This document shows positions 24,926 through 39,351 of a stretch of 64,000 nucleotides of DNA, piece by piece. The number at the start of each line of letters is the position of its first letter. Within the stretch, counting starts at the first letter, position 1. The position numbers were made by a program, and so were the translations under genes. Under the pieces are notes generated by a model. The model searched no databases, was not told where the DNA came from, and was given only the letters and a program-made list of their open reading frames with translations. Source of the DNA: Acheta domesticus (Eukaryota; Arthropoda; Insecta; Orthoptera; Gryllidae); contig JAHLJT010009419.1 of NCBI GenBank assembly GCA_031308135.1, positions 66,337,723-66,401,722 on the forward strand, in the 5' to 3' direction.

Positions 24926-27900
24926 CTCTATCCTTCTCTCATGTTCTCTCTTCTTCCATCCTTCTCTCTTCCTCTCCTGCTTCTCTTCCTCTCTCCTTCT
25001 CTCTCTCTCTTGATTTACTGGCCAATATTTCATTGCGCAAAATCCTGTTGAGATATAGTTGGTGGCTTCAGTGGCCAGGATGCATTTGTTTCTCTCTGCT
25101 GTCAGTGAGGCACCATGTCCTTTCATTCTGTCATACAGATCTGAAACACAATCATTCATGTGGTCATTCATGCCTATCATATGGAGTCTTCCTCCTACCT
25201 GACACAGAAGTTGTTGCATTGATCTGGTTGAAGTATATTTGATATGATGAAAGAACATGAATACATTTTTTGTGTAATTACTGTATCATGGTCAACATCA
25301 TCATCTTCATGGATTAGGCTCATCTAGCTTCTTCTGGCCAAGTTATATTCAAATCTTCCTATTGGTCTTTTTCCACGAGGTGCGTAATAAGAGGCCTGCT
25401 GGAAAATTTCTCATTTTATTTTGATTTTCTAGCAAGTTCTGTTTATAGGCTTTTAGCTTACCCCCTACAGTATTTCTGATCTCCAATTATTTCTTATATC
25501 TTTGTTTCCAATTTTGTCCACTGTTCTTATGCAACCTATGCAACCTAATAATACCTCAAGAAGATCATATTTTCTGTGTTCATTCTTCAGGCTTCCCAAA
25601 ATATAGATACCCATATTTAGAATCCATTTAATATAGTAGATATCAGTGGCTTAGAGTTGGTTTGGACAGTGGGTGATCTCTGGGGTTGTTCTTGAGGGTG
25701 GATGAAGTGAATGAATTTCCCCCTCCCCTCAAATAATTGTAATAGTGTTGCATGTAGTCAAGTAGTATAGGCATATTTTTAAATTTATCAATTTAAGTGT
25801 GCAGGACTTTTTGTTTAGAAAGCCAAACCTCAATGACATTTTGAAATCCTAATTATTTGAGCTTTGGGTTTCTGTTAGCTCTTTATTTGAATCCCGTTGA
25901 TGTGCCACCAGAACATGTTTGCTTTCCGTTGTCAGTTTCTTTGTTTTAGAGCAGCAAAGGAATGACATTTTGGCTAAGAAACAATGGAAACACTATTTAA
26001 TTCACATCACCATGCTTCTAACCAGCTAATAGGCTATTCAACTATCTCACAAGCTGAAATGACAATAGAATAAACATGACAGTATTTTACATTATTCACA
26101 CTGAATATGCTGTGCATGATGATGCCTTTTGTTCTCAATAACAATACTAGGTTAGGAAACAACCAAATCTTCATGCTTGATTCTCAAGCTTTGCCACTGA
26201 GCTTTCAAATTTACTGGGGAATATGTTCAGTTTTTTGGTATAAACACGCTTTTAGCCAGTTGATGGCCTAATGAACTAACATGTTCAGAATACACACCAA
26301 AGAACATTATCAAACATATACCAATTGGCTACCTCACAATTTTGCACATCCTGTTGGGTGAATAATGTATATCAAGCCTGATTCAACATTGGAGCAGATG
26401 ACCAATTTTCATTATTGAGCCACACTTGAGAAGCATGAGGGTTATTTGAAATAAATTTATAATTCCTACAATGTTATGATCTAAATAATCTTAAGTATAC
26501 AGGGTGTCCGGGGAGGAAACTTCGAAAATAAGCTCTTATGACGATTCTAAGCATATTTTGTCTAATAAACTACATGGATATTCCGAATGGTTGAGACACA
26601 ATAAGCACTCAAAAGTTGGTTTGAAAAATTGATTTCTAGGCAAAAATTTGCATTATGAAGAACTCCAGAGACATGTAAATTGTTTATTATTTGGATATTC
26701 CTCAGTCAATCTGTGTCCACTCGAAGTGCCACGATTTTGAAAAACTTTCTTCAAAATTTGGGGTACTTTACATGAAGGCACCATCAGGCTTTACAGGAAG
26801 ATTCCCCAAAGCAGTGTTGAAATACAAACCAGTAAAGTGAAGGGATGTGGGAAGACCACAAAAGAAATGGCTAGAACAGGAACGCCTAGAGGGGTAAAAC
26901 CACCTCATCTACTGGGAACAGGAACAAGCAGTTTACAATGACGATGAAATAAATAAAAACATTATACCATAGTCGAATCATTCCATGTATTCAAACAAAG
27001 CAATTGCTATTTGTATCTTATAGCAGTTCAAAGGTTTGTATTATCCCCATCAAGCAGATATGACTGTTATAATGTATTTCCTGGTATATTGCAAGAAAAG
27101 AAGTGGTTTGTGCCATAGGTCCTCTTCCCTGTTCACACTGCGATGATGACTTGGGTAGTTCTTGAGATGGCTGGTCTTCTTGTATGTGATTATCACTGTG
27201 GCTCTCACATTTTGAAGGAAAATTGTGGAAATGCATCCACGTTTATGACACTGTGCCACTAATTTTTGTTTTAGTATTTTCAAAACATCTGGACAATCTC
27301 TGATTCCCTCGATTAACCCCTGTATATGTCCCTGGTGTGTATGGCAATTGTTTTATACATTTTATGTTTTGTTTTATTTCTTAGGTTTCATTCCTAACGT
27401 TTTAATAGTGCTGCAGATAAAAATTTGAATAGTTTTACTAAATGTGTGAAGTTGCTAAAATATTTTGAGATTGAGAAATAGTCTTTTATAATATAATTAT
27501 GAGAATAAGTGTTGGAAATCAGATCTAGAACTTTGGCACCACCCCAATGTTCCAGTACAGAGGACTTGCTATGAAGGCATATTCAAGACATACATAAATC
27601 CCTTGCTTGCTACAACAGTGCCATAACTCAAAATTGGTGGAAATTATTTATTAGGATTAAAAAATAGTATTTTTGGAGCCCTTTTCTTCATATCTAATAT
27701 AACTATGATTCACAAATTGTCACGAGAGCAGTTGTGTTAATGTTGCAACACTGTAGTTCATTTGCTAACTTGAAAATTGAAATACGTCTTCTAAAAATCG
27801 AACTCTTGTGCCACTGTTACAGCAAATGAGTATTATGATTCCTGTGTCTGAGACTCAGTGGTCTATCAGGGGTGGGGAATGATAGATGAAGGAGCAATAG

Positions 27901-30900
27901 ATGAATAATATGAAAGAAAAAATTGAAAACTCCAAGAAGACTTCATGTGATCTTGCTTTGTTCACCACAAACTCCTCTTGGAATTATTAGGATGTACCCA
28001 GTGCAGAACATGATTGAACAAGGTTCCAAAAGCAACTGATCCTTCTTTTGACCTCAGAATCATCAGGCATCACCAAGATCAACGCCAAACTCCTCTCCGA
28101 GGTCTACAAAGAGCCCTCCTCTTCCAACAAGCACTCCTTCCTCTCGCTCTGCACCGCCAACTCCAGGAGCCCCGTTGCAGCCCTCTATGATGTCGTCCTT
28201 GGGATCTGGAACAGACTCCTTGTCTGGAGTGGGGGGAGATGTCAGGTCTGCATTTGGAACATCTGGAATGATTGGTAAGTGATAAAAAAATATAATTTTC
28301 TTTTTTGTGTTTTTATTCCGCTTGTTTCAGAATTGTAAATCAGTGAATATCTTGCATCACTTGGTGTGTTAGTTTTTTTCTTACCTTTTTAAAGTTACAG
28401 CGTTTTTTGAAGAACAATGTCTTTTTGAGTTATGCAAAGTTCAGTTGTGTGTAACCCAATGTATATTTTAATAAAAATGTCCAATAACAAAAAAAATTTT
28501 ACAGGATCCTCAACATCATCATTAGCAGGTTCAGCAAGCAATACTGGTACCACAAACAGCAGTAGCCGCAGTCTGCGCAATGACCTTCTTGTTGCTGCTG
28601 ACTCTGTCACCAATGCCATGTCAACGCTTGTGCGTGAATTGAATTCAGGTGTGCTTGCATTGCCATAGTTGTTACTACATGTGCTCTCTTATCATCAAGC
28701 AAGGTGCAAAAGTCCTCTTGAGTTTTGTGCTCAAACTGATGTAAAATACGATTAATTATGTATTCTAAATTTTTGTTAAAAAATTATTTAAAGAAAGACA
28801 TGAGTTTCACTAAAAATTCGACTCAAAATTTTGAAAATTCAAATAATTTGAAGTTGAATATTATTTCCTTTTAAGACTATAGGCAAGTAATATTTTACTG
28901 TATTATCATCAGCTACTTTCACCAATTTATTGAAGTTGCGTATTTATTCATACGTACTGGAATTGTGCACAAGATAGGGCAGACAAGCACTTGCTGAGTG
29001 TAAAGGGCACTGTAAAAATTATTGAAGTTTCACTGCACATCTCCTGCAAGCAATAAAAGAAAATATAAACAGCTGCTTCATATTGCATCAATTGGGAGTT
29101 ATTTTTGAGCTATAATGAGGCATGGAAGAGCATGTTATAAACCATGTCGACTTTCTTTGGGTTGCATGATGAGAAGAAATTATTTGTTCTTCCTTTCAAG
29201 TGTTCAGATACTTGCAGGGATGTGCTGCTTGCAATTACACTTAGCTTAGTGAAAGCTTTCTTTTTTGGGAAGCGACAGGGGAAAAAGGTGAGAGAAATAT
29301 TTATTCCACTTCTTTTTCTGATTTTCCTCACATTTGTTGACCTTTCTGAACTGTCGGGAATGTTACTGAAATTACTTTCTTCTTAGACTGTATTGCTATC
29401 TTTACTAAATCCAGTGGTTTTCAACCCTTTTAGACTTCTGACACACATTTCAGATATTAAAATATTCATATTAAGAATTTTAACTAAGGCTCAATTTCTG
29501 AGCGTAAATGTTCATGGATCTCAGAATATATAAATAATGGTTGGGAATTCAGTATTTAATACATCTAGACAAGAGTTAATATCATACCAAATTACTTATT
29601 GGAATTTTGTTGTATCATTTAAAATTCTCGGCTTTTTAAAAATTATTTCTTATATAGATTTTGAACTTACGTCTTTTTTCTTTTTGTAGTTTTTTTAGTA
29701 CATTGAGTAAAACCTTTTAGTAGAATATTGAACCAGTTTCCATCAAAGTCTTTCAAAATGTAAGACTTTCTTCATGCGACAATACCTGAAAGCCTATCGA
29801 AAATTAAAATTTCAAGAAATTAAATGATATTTTAAATCTAAAGCTCATTTCTTGAAATAAATTTTCAGCAAGCAATCTGTATTTGATTAGAATAATTTAA
29901 TTAATGTGTTATTTTCTGCATGAATTTCTTTAGCAAAGTAGTGTGTCTGCAGCACAGTGGTTGAGAACCACTTTGTCAGTTATTTCATGAAACTTTAGTT
30001 TAGTTTCTATTCTGGATTTGTTTAGCGTATACATTGTTCTGGCAAAATAAAAATTATTACCTGGAAACCACCATTTGTAGAAAGTCATAATTTGAATATG
30101 CATAACACCATTTGTGAAATGGTTCCTGAAGTGTTGATTTGCCTCCACCTGCTATTTCATGCTTTCATTTCACATCCATTTCACAGAAAAGTTTGCTCCA
30201 CTTCTTGCTAATGGGTAAAGCATTGTAAGTATATGACCAAAATTTCATTTTCATATTCCTCTGAATTAGCTTCTGTAGCTTCAAATGAATTTAAAAAAAT
30301 ATCTTTTCACTTTGCCTGCTACAACTTTCTATGTCCCCGACCTTCTCTCCAAGGTAGATAAAAAAGACCTCTTACTCTTAAAGTTATTTACATCCATCTC
30401 TGCATATTTGTAATAATATATGTGTTACTCAAAAGTAAACCCTTTTGCTGTTCCCTTGTTTTGCATTTGAAGGAATTGATATATAAATTATTTTAAATGT
30501 ATGTTCTGGCTTTTATTAATATGATTATGATGATTATTTTGTTGTAATTATTAATATGTAATTATTATTTGAGTTTACACTTCACATTTTTACACAGAGG
30601 ACATTTCTCTGAACTGACGTGCCTAAGACTGACTTATGCCAGATGAAACTCGGAGGAATGTTTGTTTTGTCTGATTTTGTATTAGACCATATTGATGTCG
30701 AGCAGTATTTGGGATGGGTGATGAAAGCTATAGTTCATGTTCCTGAGAAAAAATAAAGGACTGTTCCTTCATTTGTTTTATGAACTCCTTGAACACAGGT
30801 CAAAAAACATGAATAGTATTAGCCTACTTGTTTCCTTATCATCTTTTAAATTTTAAGATTAATTTTTGTATAAAAAAAGTATATTTTAAAGCTCAAATTA

Positions 30901-33900
30901 TGCATTATTTGGATAATATTTATTTATCTTTGGTCTTTTATTTTGAGATCTTTTGTCAGCATGTTGCAGATATAGTGTTGCTTTCTGGAAATAGTTAGGT
31001 ACCAGCACCTCATTTTCTTGGAGAGGTATTTGCCACATCTGAAGGTTTCCCTTGTCAGCACTCATTAAATAGAAGTTGTTACCTTGTTATGGTGCCTTAT
31101 CCTTAAAAACTTTTCTAACAGGGTATAGCTAATCATCTTTTCCTAGGTATGTTTTTCTACATTAATTGCAGACATAACTGCTAAATCTGTCAATATAACA
31201 CTTGGGGAGGTATCTAGGTTGTTGCATGTTCAGATTACTTGTGGTTAATGCAGAGGCGTATCTAGGTATTCAGGTGTCCATGGCAAGCATAGAATCTGCG
31301 CTCCTATCAGGATACTTCAAATTCGGGGTGTTATTTGCTTTAGCATATATATTCTAAAATAGCACCTCCCCTGTGCCCATGGCACGTGCCATGTCTGCCA
31401 TACCGTAGATACGCCACTGGGTTAATGTTCTTTTCAAAACAAAACAAAACAAAACAGAAAAAATCCCTGCATGTTTCATTTTTCTCAATTTCTTCATTTA
31501 TAATAAGGGATATTTTCTGGAAGCAATCTTTCTGTAATCCTTTTCTCTTAATATATTTTTTTGCCAGAACATCATGTCTTGAGGAGCATATTCCTGATAA
31601 TCATTTTCTCACTGAAAGACCAACGTTTTTCATAAAAGACTTCATTGATTTTGAAAACAGTTTCTAAATTCATTCGTTGCTGTCAATTTACTCTATTCTG
31701 GATAAGTATTTGAAATTTTTTCCTTACCCTCTCAAATGGATAGATGGTGCATGCAGAATTGCTTGTGTAGTGGTTAGTTTTATTGTAACCATACCATATG
31801 AGGAAGTGCTAGCATACACATTCTAAAACAAACATCAAAATGGGGAAAGAAAAAAATTAAGAGATTTTTTTTCCATTTACTTATGGTTGCATTGATGACT
31901 AGGTCATTATCAGTCTTACATAGATTTCACAGCTGTATGGTGGTTTTTAACTTAATTTTATATTAAGAAACATAATGGTACATTTGTAATTGATTATAAT
32001 TTATAAAACATTTTTATGATGTAATAATATAGCAATATTATTGCAAAGGATTGCACAAATAGGTATTTCTCGTATTAAAGTAATGGGAGTGAACATGAAA
32101 AATGTATGAATTTTGGCATTTTTGTTTTATAGTTCTATTTTAATTTTTAGAAGTTTCTGAATTATTTGATATGTAATTAATGATGAATGTTGCAACAGAA
32201 TCTAATTTCATAAGTATTTATTTCAATGTCTGCACTAGTCAAAATGCCTGCTGAGTTTGACACACAAATTTTTAAATGGGTGTAACTTTGAAACTAATTC
32301 ATCCAACCATGATTTCGTTGATTAGCATTTATAAGGAAGTTTCATTTCAGAAGTAGCAAGCATTGTCAATAATGCGTTTTGATATTTATCATTTTTATGG
32401 GCCTATTAACGAGCAGTTACTTACATTTCTAGGTTTGTTTTATACATTTGTAAAACTTTAAAGCTTGTTTGGAAAAAGGTTCCTTTTTCTCAGAACTTAC
32501 TTTAGCAGTTATTCTGAACTTTACACAGTATGAACAGAAAAGTGAAAGATATGAGCAATATGAACAGAAAAGTGCTGTACCAGATTTATTAAGTATTAAA
32601 TGGTAAAGTTATATCAAAATAAAGACAAATTTTGTCTTAAATTTTTGACATGTATTATATTTGTGTGAAATAATTATTATGAGTGCAAATATTGCAAATT
32701 TACTACAGAGTATGCAAAACATACTGATTTGATCAGATTTAACTCTCAAGAAAATACACTGAATTTTTTTGAAGGAAGGGAGTGGGGGTGGGAACATAAA
32801 AATTATGAGTCATAATGGTTGAAAAATAAAAGTAACATAAGTAAAACAGGATTCATGGACTCCCCTTAAGTACCACAATGATTTTTAAAAATTTCATGAC
32901 TATAAAAATTTTTCATTTGTGATCTGTCGATAATTTTTTATTCTTATTTTTATTGTTTTGTTTGTACTTTAACTTTAAGAATTACTTGATAATGAAAACT
33001 TTGGCACAACACCATGCTTTACACACAAATATCTCAAGTTTCCAGGCTTTTGAAAATATTGCTTTATTTTTAGAAAATACAAGCTTCATTTCCTAGTTTG
33101 TTCCTTTGCAGAATATTTGTCAGAATGAAAATTTGTAGAGAAAGTGAAACTAGTGTTGGAAATTCCAATGTAGCAAGTTCAAATATGTCAAATGTGGAAG
33201 GAAGTTTTTGCAAGAATCTATCAAATGGCGATGATTAACACAGTGGAGGGATTTGTTCATAAATACTGCTACATCCTTTTGCAAATAACACAGTTGCTCA
33301 CCAGAGAACCAAGATTTTGTAACAATGTTGATGTAAAATAACATTCATTCTGGCATTGCTTACAAATATCATTGCTGCTATTGAAGATTCTATTTAAAAG
33401 CATGTGAATCTTCAATTCCATCCTGAATTGCAGATATTAAAATTGGTTCAGTATCAGGTTACCGAAAACTATTAAAAAGTAAGGAGTTGTTCATGTTTTT
33501 ATTTCTTTGCTTAATTTGTTCATTAAAATCTAAGGACATTTTTGTAATCTAAGGAATATTTATCATTATATCCTTCTATCATATAAAGAGTCAGGTCTGT
33601 TTGTACCACATCTTTGTAGTAGTAATTTCTGTTCTACAGGGTTAGGCTTTGACATTCCTAAGTATGGAGAGTAAATGTTAAAATTCTTTGGCCTAAAATG
33701 TCAAAACATACTGATTCTACTACTTGGCAAACATTTTGCTACAACAGTTTCTTTATAAGCCTTTGCCTGTGCTTTTGAATTCATTGTATGATGAAGAAAA
33801 GATCGCAAAGTATGTTTGCTGATAAAATTGTGAAATCACAGGTAATGTGAGCATTTGTTTACCAACAGTGATTCCTCTGGCTCAAATGTAGGCAACTCAC

Positions 33901-36900
33901 AATTTGTTTGTATTTTTCTATGAATTAGAGTTATTTTTTGAAAGTATATGTTATAAGACCTATCCTAGCATTCCATAAAATAATTGTGACTTTACCTGAT
34001 TACAAATGTCTAGTAATTTCAGTAGGTAGGAAGAACAAGAGAAATCCGTTATCCTTCTTTGCTTTCATGCATCAAAGAAACACTTTTCTGGATTTTAATT
34101 TTAAAAGAGTAAAAGAGGAGACAGTTTTATATTGTGAACATATGGGAATTGAAGAGACCAAGAAAACTCGATGGAAAGATCAGAAAAACATGAATTCTGA
34201 GAATGTAAAAGTGAGGTTTGAGTGTACATTAATTCAATCCTCCTGAACTGTTTGTCCTTTTTTGTGTGTGCTATATCAGTTTTCATTGTTAGTTCACCTT
34301 TGCTGATCATTAAAATTTTTGTGAGTTCCACCTTTATTTCATTCTTCATTTAATTCAGTCATTAGCATTAGAAGAGACATATGTTTAGGGAGTTTAGACT
34401 GCTGGTGTTGATTATATTGGACTGAGATCCTGTAGGAGTTTTTGTTATTACCAATTTGTTTACTACATTATTTGTTACTATTATTACTTCTTGCTATTAT
34501 TAATATTATCACACCTCAGAGATCTGTTTGAAAGATAAAGAGGTAAACTATTATATCATCTTCATTTTAGGGATGTAACTTTCTTTAGGTGCTTGTACAC
34601 TCCCACATACTTAGTTGAGAATCTGAATCACAGTTACACAACTCGTTGAGAGAAATGATTGTAAAACACGTTAGCAACTTTTCTTTGGAAGAAAGGAGTT
34701 TGGGACCATTGAATTGAGCAGGTACACTGAACCAAGATAAATCTCCCATAATCCGTGTCTGATCCTTACGTGGAGTGAATTGAACCTTTAATGAGAGAGG
34801 CAGTGTGCACGTTCCAGCTGCCTCAACTTTATCAGCCGGCATGTTCTGGCTTTTCGTCCAAGCATTTTGAATACAGTACACAAGGACTTTCTGCTCGTAA
34901 ATTTTGAGTCCCTTCTCACCACCTGTCTGATTTGTGAATGAGGTTTTATTAGCATTTTGTAAATACATTTTCCCCTGAACTTTTACAACTTATATTCTGT
35001 TTGGACATGTTTGATCTGTGAATGTCTTGTAGTACTCTAAATGTTTTATTAGTTAAATGTTATGTCTCATTGACTTTCAATCTAGCTGAAGGAAATTCTT
35101 TTACTATGTTTTCATTAAAGTTGTTGAATAAAATTATATGATAATTACAATGATTAATGATAATTGAGAATAGAGGCATTTACTTCAGTTAGGAGTGCAC
35201 AATGAGATACAACATCTTAGTGCCTTAGCATCAGTGGCAAGAGATGCATTAGCAGGGCCCACCTGAATTTCTCATTTGAAGTATTAAAATTTGGATGTTT
35301 AAATATTATGCATATTGATTCTTCCTTTTCTTTTTAATGAAATTACAGAAATGTTTTTGAAAATGCATATTGATCTTTTTATATTAATCAGTAATTTAAT
35401 GGCGAAAATATACTTGAGTGAACTTCAATAAATCAATAAGTTCACTGGTTGGACAAATATGATATTATATTTCAGTACTTATTATTTTTTTGTTAATGTG
35501 ATATCTCAGAAATAAATAATAAAGTTTTGGGAGGGAAAGTTAACTACAGCTTCATCAATTAATTTTTTTTTTGTTGCTTGTTTGAATAGAAATTAACACA
35601 TTAATATTTTTAAAATAATTTAAATATAAACTTAAATTAAAGAAATGTGTCAATGTTTGATCTTAAACACAAGGATGAAGTCTAAGGGCTTTATGTAGTT
35701 GTAACGTATTGTTTAGCACTGTGTTAATTTGTTAGGTTATCTGAATTTTTAAGTTAAAATGAGATAACTTGTGGGCCAGTCACAGGCCTCTGCATGGTAG
35801 GCCTGTGTAATGATCTGCCACTGATTAGTATTAGAGTTAGTGTTTGAGCCTATAACCTTGACTGGATCTTATTTCAGAGGGCTCTGACCAAGAGGAAGGA
35901 GACGACAACATCAGAAAGCCACTAGGTAGGTGTACTCACACACAATACACACAATCTTCAGTGGATTCCTCTGAGTGTGGCAAGCAAGAAAACTAGAGCT
36001 GACTCAGGTCTGTCCAGAGCCTGTGGTAGCTGTTCACACAGGGCCAAAGCTTTGAGACCGATTTTATCTAAATAAATGTAAGTGAGACTTAGCACAGTGT
36101 TGGTGTGTTTGCCTGGACAATGCCTTATATTCGAGTACCCTAGAATTTGGATGAATCTGGATGGTCCTGAGTTAAGCTTGGGCCAAGATTCACTTTACCA
36201 TTGAGAGGCTGAATCAGGTTACTTCCCAAACTAGGCATTTTTAGAAGTGGGAGCACTTTCTTAAATTGTCATCGGACTTTTTATTATTCTACTGCTATGA
36301 TTTGCCAGTCAGTGTGAAATTCCAGAGTGCGAGCAATGAAGGTTCATGTTTCATTCTCATTATGCCATCATCTTTCCTTATTGTGATACCAAATGAGGTG
36401 TATTTTAATTCATATATTTCATCACCCCCATGTGTACAATATGCATGATGTGCACTGCTTTTATTTAGTTGAATTTAGAGCCCTGTACAATGGAAAGCTG
36501 TTATGTAGAAAGAGCACTGACTGCGTAAGTGTATATGAGCATGCTAGTGACATGTGAGGCCCTTCATCTGTATTGTGAATCTGAGCCATGATCATATGAA
36601 GCTGTAGATACATTATGCTCTGAATATTATTGGTACCTGTCAAATGGATTTATTGTTGTTTCATTTGAGCATTTTCTGCACATCATTTATTATTAAGCAC
36701 TAATGATCTACTGCCATCACATAGTAGGATTGTGTAAGTAATGGTAAAATCTCTGAATAGTGATGATTAACTTTATATTATTAAATTTTTGCCAACATGA
36801 AGGGAAATTTCTAAAATATTTGCAATTTCTAATGTGTTTTGTCAACTCTTTAGAAATATTTAGAAACTTTTTGTATAAATGTTTTAAAAAATGTGCAGAA

Positions 36901-37017
36901 TTTAGTGAACTAAATGGGGCAAAATTGAATGCAAATGAAGGAAAAATGAGGTAAAAACATAACATTAGTATGTTATCTTCTTTACTTCAATTTTAAATAA
37001 CTTTATTATTGTTGTTA

Positions 37018-37060
<43 letters not shown>

Positions 37061-39319
37061 TTGTAGTTGTTCTTTTTTAATTGTGCTTATCCAATCATGA
37101 ACTTGGTGATGAGTCAGTTGATCATTCTTGAATTAATCATAAGACATAGATTAAGAAATATGGGGGAATTCATCTCATTAAAGAAAACCAAACTGAGCCC
37201 TGTGCACTGCATGTTCTTTTCCCATTGCACTTCTGGTTTGTATTTTTAGTGTCACAATATGCTTGGATTTTTAGGAATTTCTAATAAAACACTATGTTGT
37301 TCATTTATTTGTTGATCTATTTTTATGTTTGCAGATTCCACTAAATTCTGCAAATTTTTTAAAACATTTTGTTAACATAGAACTAAAAAAAAGTAACAAG
37401 TGAATACAGTATAGTGTTTATTAGAATTACCCCCAAAAATTGAACTTGAGTGGATACTGACTGCTAAGCTATGCAGGCAGCTGGGTCCAAGCTTGCACTA
37501 GTAGCACTTTGTGGTTTCGGGTTGGCAGACTTTGAGACAGAGGATGGGGAGTCGGACGGGACAGGCGCAGCAGCTGCCTTGTGGCGTGAGGAGATCCGCA
37601 AACGCTACGAGCAGGAGTCCCAGTTTATGGCAGAGCTACGTGCCCGCAACCTAGGCAACGGGCAGGAGGCAGAGGAAAAGGTATGCGACTCCCATCCGTA
37701 ATCTGCCAGAGTGCATGAGGGTGGCCTGGTAGGATCATGTTCTTTTATTCTCTGAAGAGCTCACTTCTTCCTTTCTTAATCTAAACAAACCTTGTGGCTC
37801 ATGGACAATGGTGCAGATTGTGGGATCTCTGGACATTCACAGTACTGCCACAGGTATGTACAATAGATCTAGAAATGGGGAGGTGAGTAGTTGACTGAGC
37901 ACCCTGCCTTAAGAAAAAAATAATTGCATGGGAGTGTGGCTCACTTACTTGGGTCTCATCCAAGTTCACTTGATAGAAATCACAAAACACAATCTCAGGA
38001 GTGAGCATAAACAGTTCTCCCAAAAATGGTTTCTTTGACTAAACTATTAAGCTAGTAATGCAGTGCAGTGAACTTAACAAGTATTAGAATAAGAAATTCT
38101 GAATTCTATGAAATCTCAGCTACAGAGAGCAAAACAGCATGAATTGGGGAATGCCTTTTTTCTCAGTTTCATTACTTGAGGAGCAATTAGTTCACTCTGT
38201 GTGTATTTTTTTCTTTACATTGTTTTCTTAAAATTCGTTTTAAAAAGGGGAAAATTAAGAAAAAAAATAGTTTTGTGCATTGATAGATCCTATTTCCTTG
38301 AAAATAAAGATGATCTTTTTTTCCTTTTATCTGTTCTTATTGAAAGATAATTTGTTATGTTTGAAAGGCAATACCACTTAAATTTTTCAAACATAACATT
38401 AATTGAAAATAGTTTTATCTATTTTTTCCTTAACGATTTTGAACCTAATTCAGTTTCTTGGATCACTGATCAATAAAAATTAGATATTTTCAGTAAAAAC
38501 AAACATCAATTTAACATTCTGCTGAATTATGACCTGGCAAATTCAAGAAATCAGACACAGACAATAAAATCAGAAACCAAGGTCATAAGAATCCAATTGT
38601 GAGTTCATAAGTGAATGATGAAATCTGTGAAATGTGCTTGCTACTGTAAACAGCAGTAGACTTTACTTCAGAACTAATAGCATGTGTCTTGATGGCATGT
38701 CCCAACAAGCAGCAGTTATAATGCATTTATGTTTCAGTTATCATCATCATGATCATCGTCATTTTCACAGATGCCAAAACACCTGATTGATGCAGGTGGA
38801 GGCAACTTTTAATTTTTGGGATGTTAAAATTGCTCTAACATACACTGTTCCTTTGTACTACTAATTAATTTACATTTACTAAAATACTATTTTTCTTATT
38901 ACTGTTTCAATTATAGTAATATAATTTGAACTCTACTTCTGGCATGATTAACGGTACAAGGGAAGCTTGAAATAATATGTACTGTGCTGACTTGTGCACA
39001 GCCTGCATCAGAGGGCAAGGGCGGAACCGAAGAGCAGGCTCTCTTCGACAACCAGCAGCATGTAAGTTGTAGGAATTCTTATTTGACTTTTAGTTTGATG
39101 CTCAAATGCCCCACAGTCAGTGCTGGATTTACTTGTTTGAGAGCCTCATGATGTTGGGGCACATACGAGTACAATTTTTGTGGAAGGGAGAATGATAGGG
39201 AAAAAGCATAAAATGAAACAACATACTGAAACATTTAAACGATTTATATTATTGTGCAAAATACGACATTTTGAATTTTCAAACCAAGAATTGGAAAATG
39301 TTAAAAAACTACCACCACC

Positions 39320-39351
<32 letters not shown>

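Larger units (their letters stand above)
24766..28057 (+). other. Dystrobrevin intron 12
   Basis: A 3.3-kb intron with a CT-rich microsatellite (24840-25012), two probable LINE tail relics (25288-25545 minus; 26796-26897 plus), and at 26498 a TACAGGGTGTCCG motif of a kind common at ends of arthropod repeats. Nothing recognisable from 26900 to 28057. Confidence 0.7.

Noticed and set aside
33938..34246. 102-codon plus-strand frame in intron 14
   Set aside because: No resemblance to any family, AT-driven composition, no splice or promoter support.
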